Positions 45,683 through 59,283 are shown, counted from the stretch's first letter. The stretch is 64,000 nt of DNA from Arcuatula senhousia (GCA_963971305.1 OZ020303.1:64914867-64978866), one strand, 5' to 3'. A program made the numbers and translations. The notes: generated by a model not told the origin, from the letters alone.

Positions 45683-46647
45683 TAGAGTGACTGTACCTGG
45701 AGTCGTACACTTTTTAAGGTTTTAACTTTTAAAATCTCTACGGCAAATGTGAATCGGTTTCAATCATTTTCCAAAATAAAGAGGTGGACAAGAACTTTAA
45801 ATACTCAATATATTTTTGAAAAATTATGTTCGTTAATATTTTTACAGATTATTATTTGAAGGTAACAAAAGCGTGGCAAATTGCTGAAAATAGTACGCGG
45901 AGTCGTACACCTCAAAAGTTTGAAAATTTCAGTTCATTTTTTACTAAGTCGTATATGGAGTGAAGGACAATAATTTCAATGACATTTGTCACTGCTTAGT
46001 TTCCTGAAAAAAGCAGAATGATATCGTGTCAGTTTATTTATCAGTATGCATTCACGATGCATCTTTGCAGCATTTTTTACCGCCTCTTAAAATCAGCCGA
46101 TTTATATTTCGAGCATAAGTACTGATATTACGATTGAAACTTTTGAAATTTTGAGCACAAACTAACTGAAATAACATAGTTTTGCAATGTAAAAGTGATT
46201 TCTGATCTAAGCTTTAACAATAAGGTGTTTTCAGCTTTATTTGTTTTTTCTTTCATAGATGGTGCCGGGATTCGCTTAAACTGCCACTTTTTTCAAATAT
46301 TTTTCAAGAAATATTTCAAAAACTATCTTAAGAATTGTGTTAGACAGATTGTTTTATTTAGTTTTTAATAGATATATTGTTTGTATAACCAATTAAAAAT
46401 TCCCGACTGGCGTTTTAGAAAAGACAATTTTACAATTTAGCGGATCAATTAGAATTCGATTTTTAATTTTAATTTAATAGTTCTTCAACTCAAAAACATG
46501 ACTTATACTGTAAAAGAACATATTAATGATAAAGTATCATTTACATATAAAAATATTTTTATTATCATTTCTTGTTAAAGTTAATTTTGAAATTAACCAA
46601 AGGTGTACGACTCCACGTACTGTACGACTCTACGTACAGTTACTCTA
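45683..46647. mobile_element. MITE with AGAGTRACTGTAC ends
   Basis: Left TAGAGTGACTGTACCTGGAG and right, inverted, TAGAGTAACTGTACGTAGAG. GGAGTCGTACAC recurs on both ends and inside near 45898. 965 bases, no ORF, possible TA target site. Confidence 0.8.
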
Positions 46648-47218
46648 GAATCTAACTAAAATTGACGTTAACGGTAATGAAATTTAAGTATGTTATACTT
46701 AAATTTGGTTATCGCGGTAAGTACCTTTTGTTAATGGTTGTTAGTTTATAGAAATTACGTCGTTGCAATTGTTACGTCACAATGTCAAGGACGTCATTAC
46801 TTCATTGATTTTCTGGAAGACAAGATGCAATACAATTTTTTATCATCGAGGTCCATCGACTAGTTTGGGTGAAATAATTGGATATTTTTTAATTAAGGAT
46901 GTCAAGTATTGAGAGAAAGGTAACATATTGTGTGATTTACTGTTTATTTTAGTCTGAATGTATGACACGTGTTGGCACACATGTACAGCAGTCTACCGTT
47001 ATTGTTCGCCCCCAAAAATGCTGCTGCTTCTAAATATGCAATTTATTAGCAATATTCTGTATGTTTTTTTATTCTCGGTGGTATTTAACTATCCAGTGAA
47101 ACATTATCACATAAAAACAAATGCATGGTTTACTCTTTTTATTGTACTCAAATCCCAGCAACCCGTCTCAGCTTTATAAGGTAGAATGACTGTTATAATA
47201 TGATTCAGGTTCAACCTG

Positions 47219-48122
47219 ATAAGCTCCCGCAGATATATTTTAGGGGGATGACATATTTGATTCTGACGGGGTGAGTGGCAGTTCTTGTAAATAAATAATC
47301 TTGCCTGCAAAAAAATGGAGATAAATAATCTGGCTTCTACTTCCAAGGGAAAAATATCTGTCCAAAGATTATTCACTTGTATGGCATATTAAAAATAAAT
47401 ACTAATCTCGGCGGCACAAAACGGCGGAAAATAATTATTTTCTGACCAAAACTGCAGACCCTCCTTTTCAGAATCAAATGGTTGTCCCCTTATTTCTTTT
47501 ATAACAGCAAGAAATGCAAGCTTTTGCATGGTTTGGGAAAGGAGCGCACCTGCAAACAGAACGAGGAAGTGTTTTTTTTTCTCAAACTAAAAATGACGTC
47601 ATAATATATGCTTAAAATAAACGATAGAACTGATAGAGGACACCTTTAAAGAGTTTCTACTTTCATTTTCGAATGTAAAGTTAAGAGAAGAAACAATATC
47701 ATATACTGCTCAAGACACAACATGGACAAGGTTATAAATTTATGACTGCAGAAATTTTCGGCAGAATATTTATTTAGTTGCCATGTACATTACGCTTTGC
47801 CGGTTGTTCCACGAAAATTGGAATGACAGTTTCCCGCCATTCTGTAATTTTGTTTTGAACAAGTATGACGTCAATGGAATATATAGCGTTTTCATTAAAA
47901 AAAATCTTTACATGCATCTCTATAGCTAGAAATATTCAAAATAATCATATTAATACAATATTTAAGTATCTTAATTTAAGAAATACAAATTACAAAGTAG
48001 AAAATTAATTTTGCATTCCGTGCCATTGGGTGCGGATATGTCGACTAGCTTATACCTATTCCGGTTTCATGCATCATAGTACGTATTCTCAGGCAATTTA
48101 GCTCCCGCCTTGCGGGAGCTTA
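47219..48122. mobile_element. MITE with TAAGCTCCCGCA ends
   Basis: TAAGCTCCCGCA at 47219-47230 and TGCGGGAGCTTA at 48111-48122 are perfect inverses. The right end is itself a palindrome (TTAGCTCCCGCCTTGCGGGA). No coding frame. Confidence 0.7.
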
Positions 48123-50267
48123 TTAAATGTATCGGTTCTAAGTCAGACGTGTAAAATGCATTACAAAATACGCTTAAGAAGTAACCAAAAATTCATGAAA
48201 CTTAGATATTAAGCACATGGTTAGTGGTTTTTACGAAATAATTCGATTAAGAAAAATGCGACTGTTGGTCAGACGACCCTTTAGAGACATGTAATATTAA
48301 TGCATTTGAAAATGTCTTTCAATCATTATGGTAGTTTTTGAAAACAATCTTCAAAGGCGGATATAGTTTAGGACCGGCGTGCCGGACGCACGCCCTCCTG
48401 TTTGATAAGAAAATTTGGTTAGGAATTCTATGAAACAAGAGGTCCAAGAAGGTTCCCATTTGAAAATTTCTGGATCTGCCACAGAAATTTGTAAACGGCG
48501 GTGGTTAAATTTTTGCTTGTATCTTCTAATATGCCTAGAAGTTAAAGAGGTATACCCCATTAGGCCTATAATAAGGTTATCCGGTTTTGTCGAATACTGA
48601 TATTTAGTGAAGTCAAAGCTTATTCATTCAAAGGTGACAATATTCGTCGGTAAGTTGCTCCAATCAAAATTGCTAGTTTTACAGTCCTTACAGGTGTGCT
48701 ATAAATTCTCAAGAATAGCTAAAAGCACATGCAACTTTTAAGAATATGTTACGGTTATCTTCTTATCTTCTATGTATTAATAAATCGTCAAAACATACTT
48801 AGAATTGATGAGTTAAGAGAGAAGGACAAAGAGTTAAACTGTTTTGGGCAAGTGATAAATCACCATATCCCTCATGTTTACCCAAGTTTGCAAGGAATTA
48901 GTTATTTGTGTTGACTAATATATACTTTTAATTGGTATTTAACTTCACATGCATGTTAGAATCAAGCAAGCATTATAAATTTTCTTGGGTAGTGTTTGTT
49001 ATGCAAAAAATTTCAGATTTCTTTTAGGACAGAAGAATACGAAGTACCAAGGTGGGTAGCAATCTAACCCTGTTAATCTATGCATATTCTGAAAATTGCT
49101 TCTATTGAATTGCAGCATTTGAGTCAAAATAATTGCAAGACAGAAAATCATAAGAGACGTACTCTACCCAAAAAGTTCAAACAAGGAATTCAAAACCAAC
49201 ACCAAAGTTTTTGTTAAATGTGTATTTAAAGTTAAGGAAGTGAAGTATCAAAAACAACAACACAATTTTGAGTTTAGACGACCGGAAAATCGGAACAAGG
49301 CTACCAAAAGTGTTTGCTCTAGCATAGGAGTTCATAATGTTTATCCAATATAGTAACAATACATTTATTTTTTCTCAGAATGTATAACACCAACTCACTC
49401 ATTAAGTCAGCTTTTAAATTTCACATTACAAGGCAAGATGTAAGAATTTATTATATGGATACTCAGCCATGTTTGTTTTATTTTTGTTTACGCATCAGAG
49501 ATAACGTCGTTATGAACATAACGTCCCACCTTACGTTTTTCTTACGTCTTCTATATGTACAAAACATGTACATCATTGATGATATTTTAGTATGCAGTTT
49601 CATTGGCATCATATCAGTACAGTTAACAGTTTATTGGTAAAACTTGCCTGAACCAACTTTTTTCAACCACGTGACTGTGTGTGGACCCCTGTCCAAATCT
49701 CTTTCGGAAATTTCTGGATCCGCCAACTCTTGAGACATGCAAACAAATTAATTATTATAGACGATAAGATCATGACATAACCGAAATAAACGTCACTTGA
49801 AAAATCCACCATAGAAGACCGTCAGGAGTCTCAGCGTGACCAGTGGTCGCTGCTCGGCGTCTTGCATTGGCCAAAGCCTAAAAATAAGCACTAGATTCAA
49901 TACCGATTCCCATCATCAGCAAATTAAAAGACCCATTTCTAAATTAAGCTTTACCAAACTGCAAACTTCTTTGTAATGTATGTGGGAATCAAGGTTAAAA
50001 CCACATTTAGGTCGATTTTTTGATGTTTGTTGTATGTCGTTTTAAGCACATTAAGGTCAGAAATCGCCCCTAAGAAGCCTTCAGGTCCGTTAGGTCGATT
50101 TTAAGGCATATTTTTGATGAGGTCACAATTTATTTGAGTCGTAACCACACGGAAATTGGAAGTCACCACTAAAAACTTACATGTCACAGGTATTTTTTTG
50201 TACCATATTGGAGACTGTTCGGCCCTGGCTGTCCTAAACCGATCAAACCGATTTCATGAAAGTTAAT
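48123..50267. other. Gene-free region
   Basis: No exon or known element is clear. A phrase GAAATTTCTGGATCYGCCA occurs at about 48462 and 49708, so fragments of one diverged repeat are likely. ACACCAACTCACTCATT near 49388 resembles the SINE tail. Confidence 0.45.
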
Positions 50268-50560
50268 ATGCATGATTTCATCACGTTTGTTATCACTGTG
50301 GGCAATGGTGTCCGTCGTCCGTCCGTAAAATCTTTCCCAAATATCTTTTCTGAAACTAAACTTAAAATTCTACCACTTGGCTGTTAGGGTGTCTTCCTTT
50401 CATGATAGGTTGTTTAAATACATTTAAAAATCTTACTTTCTGACAGCTTTTAGCTTCGTATACTTATAAAGAGTGTTTTCTAAACTATCCCATATTGTTT
50501 TATTTTACATACCGGTGCCATTCTAGCTTATTCACTGTAGAAATCAGGTGAACGATTCAC
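50268..50560 (+). repeat. Short degenerate GCTCACCTGG-family copy
   Basis: Contains GTGTCCGTCGTCCGTCCGT, CCCAAATATCTTTTCTGAAAC and the end AATCAGGTGAACGATTCAC, without the internal monomers. Confidence 0.6.
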
Positions 50561-50672
50561 ATTCCTATCCTTTGGATTTTCTAAATTCAAAAGTTTATTT
50601 TCTCGTACTGCACATGGTCGATATCCTTGGCGCAGGATTTGGCCTCCTCGATCGAGTTTTCAGGTACGAGTA

Positions 50673-50921
50673 GACTTGCTACAAGTCCCTTTCTTTTTTT
50701 AAAAATATATATATTTTTTTTATTATTTCTCAATCAAAGATAATTGTTCTAATAGGTAATCTTTTTTATTACCTAATAAATTTATTCTAACAGAAGATTG
50801 AAGCTAAAATAAAATTAAATTCTTACACAACTGAATTTCGCCATTAGATTTAAGGTGCTCTTATCAATATAAATAAATCATTCAAATTGAACAAATAATA
50901 CAGAGGGACTTGTAGCAAGTC
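50673..50921. mobile_element. MITE with GACTTGCTACAAGTCCCT ends
   Basis: Perfect 18-base inverted ends (50673-50690, 50904-50921), each holding the palindrome GACTTGCTACAAGTC. A/T-rich interior. GTACGAGT lies just outside on both sides. Confidence 0.85.
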
Positions 50922-51430
50922 AAAAGTACGAGTACTTATGGATCTTTTAATACCGTTTGGGTTTTCAACTTTCCAATGTTTTGGACGAGAGGTTACATAT
51001 ACAGCTTGCTCAAATAACCGTATACTGCTTTGGTACTTCGTAAGTTAATGGACGACTACATCGTCTTTTCTGCTTTTAAGTCGCGGTGCATGAAGCAGAG
51101 CTGAGAATAAAAAGGGGATGCAAGTGAAGACGGGATGCCCAATACAAAAATATCTCCCAAACGTTCGCACATTGTCATTCTACCTAAATTTTGACACCAT
51201 ATCCTATTTTAACATTATAAATAAAACCATTTTAGACCAAGTTTTGTTGAAATTAAAACATATTGACTTTTGCCTGAAATATCACATTTTCGTAAATAAC
51301 TCGATTTCTTTTTTCATATGATTGAACAGCTCCTTTCCTGCTTTTTGCTCTATTAATCAACAAATTTCAGAATTCTACGCACCAAGGTAACCGCGAGATA
51401 TTTGCAATGTCCTTTATTATGACATTTTTC

Positions 51431-51448
51431 CTGTTTCCATGGAAACAG
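51431..51448. promoter_or_regulatory. Palindromic RFX X-box-like site
   Basis: CTGTTTCCATGGAAACAG is an 18-base perfect palindrome matching the RFX half-site pair GTTTCC/GGAAAC. No gene start is adjacent, so function is unproven. Confidence 0.35.
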
Positions 51449-52019
51449 CAACCACTTTTAAAATTCTGATTTTTGCATGCACACTTTTGGGTGCCACTCT
51501 ATCACCATGCAAAATTTCATTACGATCATAAAGTAGTTTTTGATAATCGGTTCGGACAAATTTATGACCGAGGATTTTTTTTACACCCTAGCGTACAAAC
51601 AGTATCTCCGAAACTTAGTGTTTGAGGGATATAACAAGCAAGAAAGATATTACATACACTCCACCATAAAATAACAGAAGAGAAAGTAAAGCCATCGAGT
51701 ATATTTCAATGCCTTCGAGATCATCTAATTTAGTAGACTCAAAAGACCAAGTTTGCATTTGAGGAAACGGGCACTGCAAATAAAACGCAAGGACGTTTTG
51801 CCAAAAAATGTTAATAAATAGAGATCATACTTCAGGCTAGCCTGTGCAGAGAAAACTGATAATGTCACCATTCACACCTCAGTCCCACAACTCACTGCAA
51901 AAAACGAACAATCAGATTTAGTAAAAAAAAATGTAAACCATCAGTATGCTAAAAGAACAGTTTCCTTCATCATGTTGAATAAGAGTTTATACAGACTAAT
52001 CAGCAAAAATGCGACAACA

Positions 52020-52610
52020 GAAGGAGGAGCTTATATCTACATTAAATATCATAATGGTGAATAAAACAGTCAGAGGCAATACCAACGGGCCTTTATTATT
52101 CGAACTATAAAGCTGAAGAAGAAGACCTTACGCACCAACACAGACAAGTCCGCCAATAAAACAGCATGTGTATTATTCCTGACAGATTCCCTATCTGTAC
52201 TGCAAGCCATTACTCACGGTAGAAACTTCCGCTTGAACAAGATCTCAACAACATCAAAAGACTTCAAACAGCAGTACATTCCCTCAGCAACAAGACAGCT
52301 ACCACCAACTGACCAGAAAATGACCAACTTCAGACTCAGGACAGGACACAACAGACTCGACCAACATCTGTACAGAATCATGAAAGGCATACTATCAGAA
52401 ATGTGTCCATGTGGAGAAGCGGAGCAGAATATATAACACCTTCTACAATTCTGCAAACTACACCAGGCACTTACAAACAACATATGGCCAATACCAACAA
52501 CATTACAGGAAAAGCTCTATGGACCGGTGGAAGCCCTACAGTTGTATAGGAGATTGAAACTTAAGTGTGGCGGAGAACGAAAAGAAGACGAAGAGCTGAG
52601 ATGCTAATGT
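52020..52610 (+). pseudogene. Truncated non-LTR retrotransposon: RNase H and C-terminal knuckle
   Basis: Fragments in shifting frames read GGAYIYIKYHNGE, GLYYSNYKAEEEDL and VLFLTDSLSVLQAITHG, the Asp/Glu-bearing strands of a retroelement RNase H. FRLRTGHNRLDQHLYR, MCPCGEAEQN, a stop, then HLLQFCKLHQ follow. The order fits the end of Jockey-type ORF2 proteins. Part of RNase H is deleted and the 5' side is missing. Confidence 0.75.
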
Positions 52611-54874
52611 TATTTTCTCGGGGCAGAGTTTACGAGACCTTGCAAAATTATCTGATATAATAATACTATAAACATTTTTGTGGTACATTATAACTTTAAT
52701 AATTATTCTATCTCATTTTTTTTCTCAGATTCACATGCAATAAAAAGAACCAATCCATGCATTTATATATATTTAAAATTTCAATTGTTAATATGTTGAA
52801 AATAATAAAACATTAATATTGCAGTTTTACGCTGGATATTAAGCTATAAATTAATTCTACTTTTATGAACTTGAATATTTAATTCCCATATTTGTGTATC
52901 AAACGAGACCTCTTGGCTCGATTTTTTACCATTAACATAAATGATTCATACGGGTGACTTTCGTTTGAAAATTTATTTTCGGGTGAACAAAATTTTCTCA
53001 TTCTTGATCTTTTTAATGTTAAATTAGTCGCATCAAAAGATATTTCTATCAGTCTTTTGATCACAGTAATAATTTGAATCTGTGATCAATATCATTTCGG
53101 AAATAGATAATGTCTGCTTCATCTATAACATAGAAAATACTTATTCATCTTTTGATTTTTCGTCTTTGAAGTTAGCATAGTTTGTTGATTGGTTTTAATT
53201 TTTCAGTCGTTAAGACCACTGTGATAAATGCCTCCCTAAACTTGTAAATAATCGCCACTTTCGACATAAATTTATAGATTTGCATCATTAAAACGTCTGA
53301 CAAAGCGGTCCAATATTTTCATTCGACAGATTATGATCAAACTTGGTACCCGCACCACTTAAATCAATAAAAAGACACTTCCTGAATAGTAATAACATCA
53401 TAACCAACCGGGTCATAAATTTTTTTGTGTCATAATTCACGCCTTTTAAGCTTGATAATTGTTAGATTACTAATTTGTGGTTGTTCATATTTTATGACAA
53501 TCAAAATGAGTTCCGATGGTCCAATTTCACCGAAGCTTTAGGGAACACTTTCCTTCGGGGTAAACACTCGTAAAAACATTACAAATAACTCTACTATATA
53601 AAAAAGATTTATTGCTCTGATAAAACACCAAATTCAACATTTTTCAAGGTAAAGAAAATATATGTTTGAAAACTTCAGCATTTTTGTTTAATTTATAGTT
53701 TTTAAAAGCAACGAAATGTACAGATTTGTATAAAACCAGTCAGTGTCAAAAATTTATGATGTGCTAATGCAACAATTATTTTACCTTTTGCCCTCTCGAG
53801 TTCTAAATTTTAGTCAACCATAAATCCAAGCACTTTTAATGTTCACAAATTCTGAAATGATGAGGAGTAGAAAGATTCATTAAAAAAAACTAGAAAAAAA
53901 ATAGAAAATCGCCGATCTTTAAAATCAATCAGATCAAAAATTATAATGGGCGTTGCACATCTACGTTTCTAGATTCCCAAAAAAAAAAAACCCACCACTA
54001 TAATAAGGCATAATGGAGAAGTAGCGAATGTGTCATCCCCATTGATTCAATATCCATTGATGACCATGTGAAACCTGATTTTTTTAATAAATAGGCGGTG
54101 TGCATCGATATCAATAAAAGAAAGATTCCCTGCAATATGAAGAAAACCTGTCAAGGAGGAGTAAAGCCGTTTTAAAAAAGTGTCCCGAATGGAAGGACGG
54201 ACAGACGGTCGGACGAACCAAAACTATATATTCTCACCGCTTATAAACGTTGTTATATATCAACATTCTTATAAAAAAACATAAGAAAGTTGTGTAAAAT
54301 GTCAAGAAACTCAAGGTCATATAAATGTCTTTATGCATAAGATGTTTTGGACGTTATGGAACCTCACACTGAAGTTGGCCCGATACTGAATATATAGACT
54401 GTATCTATGGCGTATTGTTGGCCCACTTGTGTTTGGCAAAAAAATTTGAACCATATTAGACCAATATCTAGCTTGCATACTTTTAATTCAATTTTACAAA
54501 ACAAACAGTTTTGAATGTATATACGAAAAAGGTAGGCAACAGAAAGCGAGGAAATAATTAAATTATTAAGTTTGTCAGTGTCATGTAGAGGATGAAGTAC
54601 TCTGATCGACACATATGGGCCAGTGCTAAATATTTTTTTTTTCATTGCAATAGTGCTCGAAAAGTGTTTGAGTTAGTGTCCCAAAAGGCAAATATCATCT
54701 TTGACAACGGTTCTGATTGATGAAACTTACTACCACAATACGACAAAATGTTTTTAAAATAGCTTAAACTCATTCTTCTAAAATGACTAAGATAGTGCCC
54801 AAACTCTAATTAGATCAGAATTTGAAAAAGACTCTTGAAAAATAATTGGTAATTATAAATGAATAGAATATAAC
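52611..54874. other. Gene-free region
   Basis: Low-complexity A/T-rich sequence. GGAAGGACGGACAGACGGTC near 54188 is probably the end of an interspersed repeat. No exon seen. Confidence 0.5.
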
Positions 54875-55370
54875 CATGCCGGGACCGGGTGGCGAATAGG
54901 CCCGCAGCAGAGCCTAATGTGTCGTAAGAGGCGACCAATGGTCTTGGGATTCTGACGTCGGGTCAGTGCTCAGCCCAGAGAGCAACCCAGTGTGTACCCT
55001 AGGTGGCTGAATAGGGTGGCCCTCGTCCGCGGGGGTTGTCAGGTCTATAATAAAGAAACCCTGACCGCTGACCATAGTGGGCCGATATGTGTGGAGAGTG
55101 TCACGCTTCATGCACGTAAAAGACCCCTTTGTACACCGCCAAGTAGTGCATTACATAGGCTAAATTTTCCTCCCTTACCGACCTCTCCCCTTCTCCTGTG
55201 GACGCCAAAATTTACTGTTTTTTGTTTCTCCACCCCATCCCTATATTTCATTTATCATCCTCATTTCATGTTCATTTATTTATCCTTTTCATGTTCATCG
55301 CCTTTAAATAACCTATATAGCGTTGCGATGGTGTAAAACACCAACTCACTCACTCACTCACTAACCCACT
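54875..55370 (+). repeat. Interspersed repeat with SINE-like tail
   Basis: GC-rich head (GCCGGGACCGGGTGGCGAAT), the shared ATAGTGGGCCGATATGTG block, and the tail GATGGTGTAAAACACCAACT followed by (CACT)n. The tail matches that of the SINE at 10005. No Pol III boxes are obvious. Confidence 0.6.
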
Positions 55371-55435
55371 GCTTGTTACGTGACTTAATTATGTGCTCAT
55401 ATAGGAAAATATATGATAAAACTGTTGAATAGCTC

Positions 55436-56365
55436 TGACACAACTTTTTCGTTAGTGACTGAAAAGTGCTTGCAATTGAAATAACTGAAATAAGCGATGA
55501 CAATGCTTGAAAACGACAAAAAAAAGTACTGAGTTTGTCAATTGGTCATAAGCTAAAGTTTCAAATTATCTCCCTTTACGTACCAAACGGCGTTGATTTG
55601 TTTTTGTTTCAAAAATGTTATTTTCTACAAATAGTATGATGTTTAAAGGTAAATAGAAGTTTTAAATGAATTGAAAGATAATCCTTTAAGACTTTTCACA
55701 CTTTTTCATGAGAAAATAATTTGTAAATAATATAATTGAAATAAATGAATTTTTGATGAATTGCAAAATACTCAATGAAGTTTATAACAAAATAAAAAAA
55801 AATGCTTGAAAATAACCGAAAAAGGTGCTTACAAATGCTTGAAAACAACTGAAATAAGTGTTGACAAATGCTAGAAAATAATTGGAATTAGTGCTTACAA
55901 ATGCTTGAAAACAACCGAAGTAAGTGTTGACAAATGCTAGAAAACAACTGGAATAAGTGTTGCATGATACTAGAAAATGCTAGAAAACTACTGGAATAAG
56001 TGCTTACATGTGCTTGAAAACAACTGGAATAAACGGTCAACAAATGCTAGAAATCAATTGGAATCATTGTTGACATATGCTTAAAAAACAACAAGAATAA
56101 GTGTTGACAAATGCTTGAAAACACTGAACTGGAATAAGTGTTGACAAATGCTAGAAAACAACTAGAATAAGTGTTGACAAATGCTTGAAAACAACTGGAA
56201 TAAGTACTGACAAATGCTAGAATCATTTGGAATAAGTGTTGACAAATGCTAGAAAACAACTGGAATGAGTGGAGCTGGCAAATGCTAGATAATAACTGAA
56301 ATAAGTGGTGACAACTGCTTGAAAACATCCGAAATAAGTTGACTGGTGTCAAATGAAAACAACCG
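55436..56365 (+). repeat. Degenerate tandem array of about 36 bp, left part
   Basis: Recurring GACAAATGCTAGAAAACAAC and TGGAATAAGTGTT variants. It is continued by 59284-60150 on the other side of an inserted repeat. Confidence 0.88.
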
Positions 56366-56370
56366 AAAAC

Positions 56371-59283
56371 AAGAGGATCCCGAGGAGCCTGAATCGCTCA
56401 CCTGGTCTTGATGTCGACCCTATAAAGACGTTTCTAGGGCTAAATGAGCTGAACATTTAAGCAAGTAACAGCTTTTCTCTATCTACTATATTAAAAACGA
56501 AAGAATATGGAATATGTGCCAGAAAGACACAATCCACATATTGAAATGATTTTGATAAATGTACAATGCAAAATTTCACTGCGTGTGAAGCGCTTTTCTG
56601 GATTAACCTTCATCAGACACGCTAGGAGTAAAAAACTTGGAAAACCGGTAGAACATTTGATTTGATATAACAAAAACAGAAGCCAAAAATATTGCAACAA
56701 TTACCAAACAGATAAATTTATAATTTTTTAAGAAATAGCCAAATGTTGTCAAATTTTGGAAATATGTAAACGTGTCTTTCCAACACATATTCCAGTACTC
56801 GAAAATATATAAGAGCATACAACTGAAGCACGGGGAAGCTTTCTACGGCCTCCACACGGCACTAAAGTCAAACTCTGAAATAATATTAAAAACGAAAGAA
56901 TATGGAATATGTGCCAGAAAGACACAATCCACATATTGAAATGATTTTGATAAATGTACAATGCAAAATTTCACTGCGTGTGAAGCGCTTTTCTGGATTA
57001 ACCTTCATCAGACACGCTAGGAGTAAAAAACTTGGAAAACCGGTAGAACATTTGATTTGATATAACAAAAACAGAAGCCAAAAATATTGCAACAATTACC
57101 AAACAGATAAATTTATAATTTTTTAAGAAATAGCCAAATGTTGTCAAATTTTGGAAATATGTAAACGTGTCTTTCCAACACATATTCCAGTACTCGAAAA
57201 TATATAAGAGCATACAACTGAAGCACGGGGAAGCTTTCTACGGCCTCCACACGGCACTAAAGTCAAACTCTGAAATAATATTAAAAACGAAAGAATATGG
57301 AATATGTGCCAGAAAGACACAATCCACATATTGAAATGATTTTGATAAATGTACAATGCAAAATTTCACTGCGTGTGAAGCGCTTTTCTGGATTAACCTT
57401 CATCAGACACGCTAGGAGTAAAAAACTTGGAAAACCGGTAGAACATTTGATTTGATATAACAAAAACAGAAGCCAAAAATATTGCAACAATTACCAAACA
57501 GATAAATTTATAATTTTTTAAGAAATAGCCAAATGTTGTCAAATTTTGGAAATATGTAAACGTGTCTTTCCAACACATATTCCAGTACTCGAAAATATAT
57601 AAGAGCATACAACTGAAGCACGGGGAAGCTTTCTACGGCCTCCACACGGCACTAAAGTCAAACTCTGAAATAATATTAAAAACGAAAGAATATGGAATAT
57701 GTGCCAGAAAGACACAATCCACATATTGAAATGATTTTGATAAATGTACAATGCAAAATTTCACTGCGTGTGAAGCGCTTTTCTGGATTAACCTTCATCA
57801 GACACGCTAGGAGTAAAAAACTTGGAAAACCGGTAGAACATTTGATTTGATATAACAAAAACAGAAGCCAAAAATATTGCAACAATTACCAAACAGATAA
57901 ATTTATAATTTTTTAAGAAATAGCCAAATGTTGTCAAATTTTGGAAATATGTAAACGTGTCTTTCCAACACATATTCCAGTACTCGAAAATATATAAGAG
58001 CATACAACTGAAGCACGGGGAAGCTTTCTACGGCCTCCACACGGCACTAAAGTCAAACTCTGAAATAATATTAAAAACGAAAGAATATGGAATATGTGCC
58101 AGAAAGACACAATCCACATATTGAAATGATTTTGATAAATGTACAATGCAAAATTTCACTGCGTGTGAAGCGCTTTTCTGGATTAACCTTCATCAGACAC
58201 GCTAGGAGTAAAAAACTTGGAAAACCGGTAGAACATTTGATTTGATATAACAAAAACAGAAGCCAAAAATATTGCAACAATTACCAAACAGATAAATTTA
58301 TAATTTTTTAAGAAATAGCCAAATGTTGTCAAATTTTGGAAATATGTAAACGTGTCTTTCCAACACATATTCCAGTACTCGAAAATATATAAGAGCATAG
58401 TTTTCAATCTGTAGCCGTAGTCCCAAATCATGAAAAAAAAGTTATTTTAGGAGCCATAACCCCTATAAGGGGTCATCTGACAACTTCAACCCTATGAAAA
58501 CTTTTGTAGAGCTAAATGAACTGAACATTTAAGCAAGCAAAAGCTTTTCTCTATCTGCTTTAGTTTTCATTCTATAGGCCAAAAACATGAAAAACGTTAT
58601 TTTAGAGGCCGTGACCCCTATCAGGGGTCATCTGACAACTTTGACCCTATGAAAACTTTTGTAGAGCTAAATGAACTGAACATTTAAGCAAGCAAGAGCT
58701 TTTCTCTATCTGCTATAGTTTTCATTCTATAGGCCAAAAACATGAAAGAACGTCATTTCAGGGGCCGTAACCCCTATAAGGGGTCATCGGACAACTTCGA
58801 CCCAATGGAGACTTTTGTAGAGCTAAATGAGCTGAGCATTTAAGCAAGCAACAACTTTTCTCTATCTGTTAAAGTTTTCATTCTTTAAGTCAAAAACATG
58901 AAAAAATGCTATTTATCACCTTTAAGGGGCCGTAACTCCTATAAGGGGTCATCTGACACCTTTGACTCATCGGAAACTTTTGTAGAGCTTTTGATGCTGA
59001 AGCAATAGCGTGCATCAAATTTCATTTATCTCTTATACTTTTTGATTTACAAGCCAAAAACAGTAGTCTGGCCCCCCTGGTCTATTTTTAGTAACGGCGG
59101 CCATGTTATTTGAACGGTGGTTACCATTTGTGCAATCTTGGTAGAAGACATCCCATAGATGAAGTGTGCAAAGTTTCAAAGCAGTCCTTTCAGTCATTTC
59201 GGAGGAGAAGATTTTCAAAGAAAAGTTAAAGACGACGACGAACGCCAAGTGAAGGCAATAGCTCACATGACCCTGAGCTAAAA
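56371..59283 (-). repeat. GCTCACCTGG-family repeat, reversed, inserted in the tandem array
   Basis: Begins AACAAGAGGATCCCGAGGAG, CTCACCTGGTCTTGATGTC, ends AGCTCACATGACCCTGAGCT. The internal 155-base monomers (TTTAAGCAAGCAA at about 58529, 58683, 58839) match 15703-17020 in reverse. It is interrupted by the 395-bp units. Confidence 0.85.
56491..58399. repeat. Five apparently identical tandem units of 395 bp
   Basis: Units start at 56491, 56886, 57281, 57676 and 58071; the last stops after 329 bases. I see no difference between units. Each has a 329-base body and a 66-base linker (CAACTGAAGCACGGGGAAGC to GAAATAATA). The array sits at a TA/ATA within the host repeat (CTACTATA...GCATAGTTTTC). 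Small minus-strand ORFs repeated in each unit are not genes. Confidence 0.95.

Noticed and set aside
55992..56352. 101-codon minus ORF rich in Ser/Cys/Phe
   Set aside because: It is a translation of the 36-bp tandem array.
56491..58431. Fourteen repeated minus-strand ORFs of 69-82 codons
   Set aside because: They are the same three frames repeated by the 395-bp unit, overlap one another and have no start context or conserved pattern.
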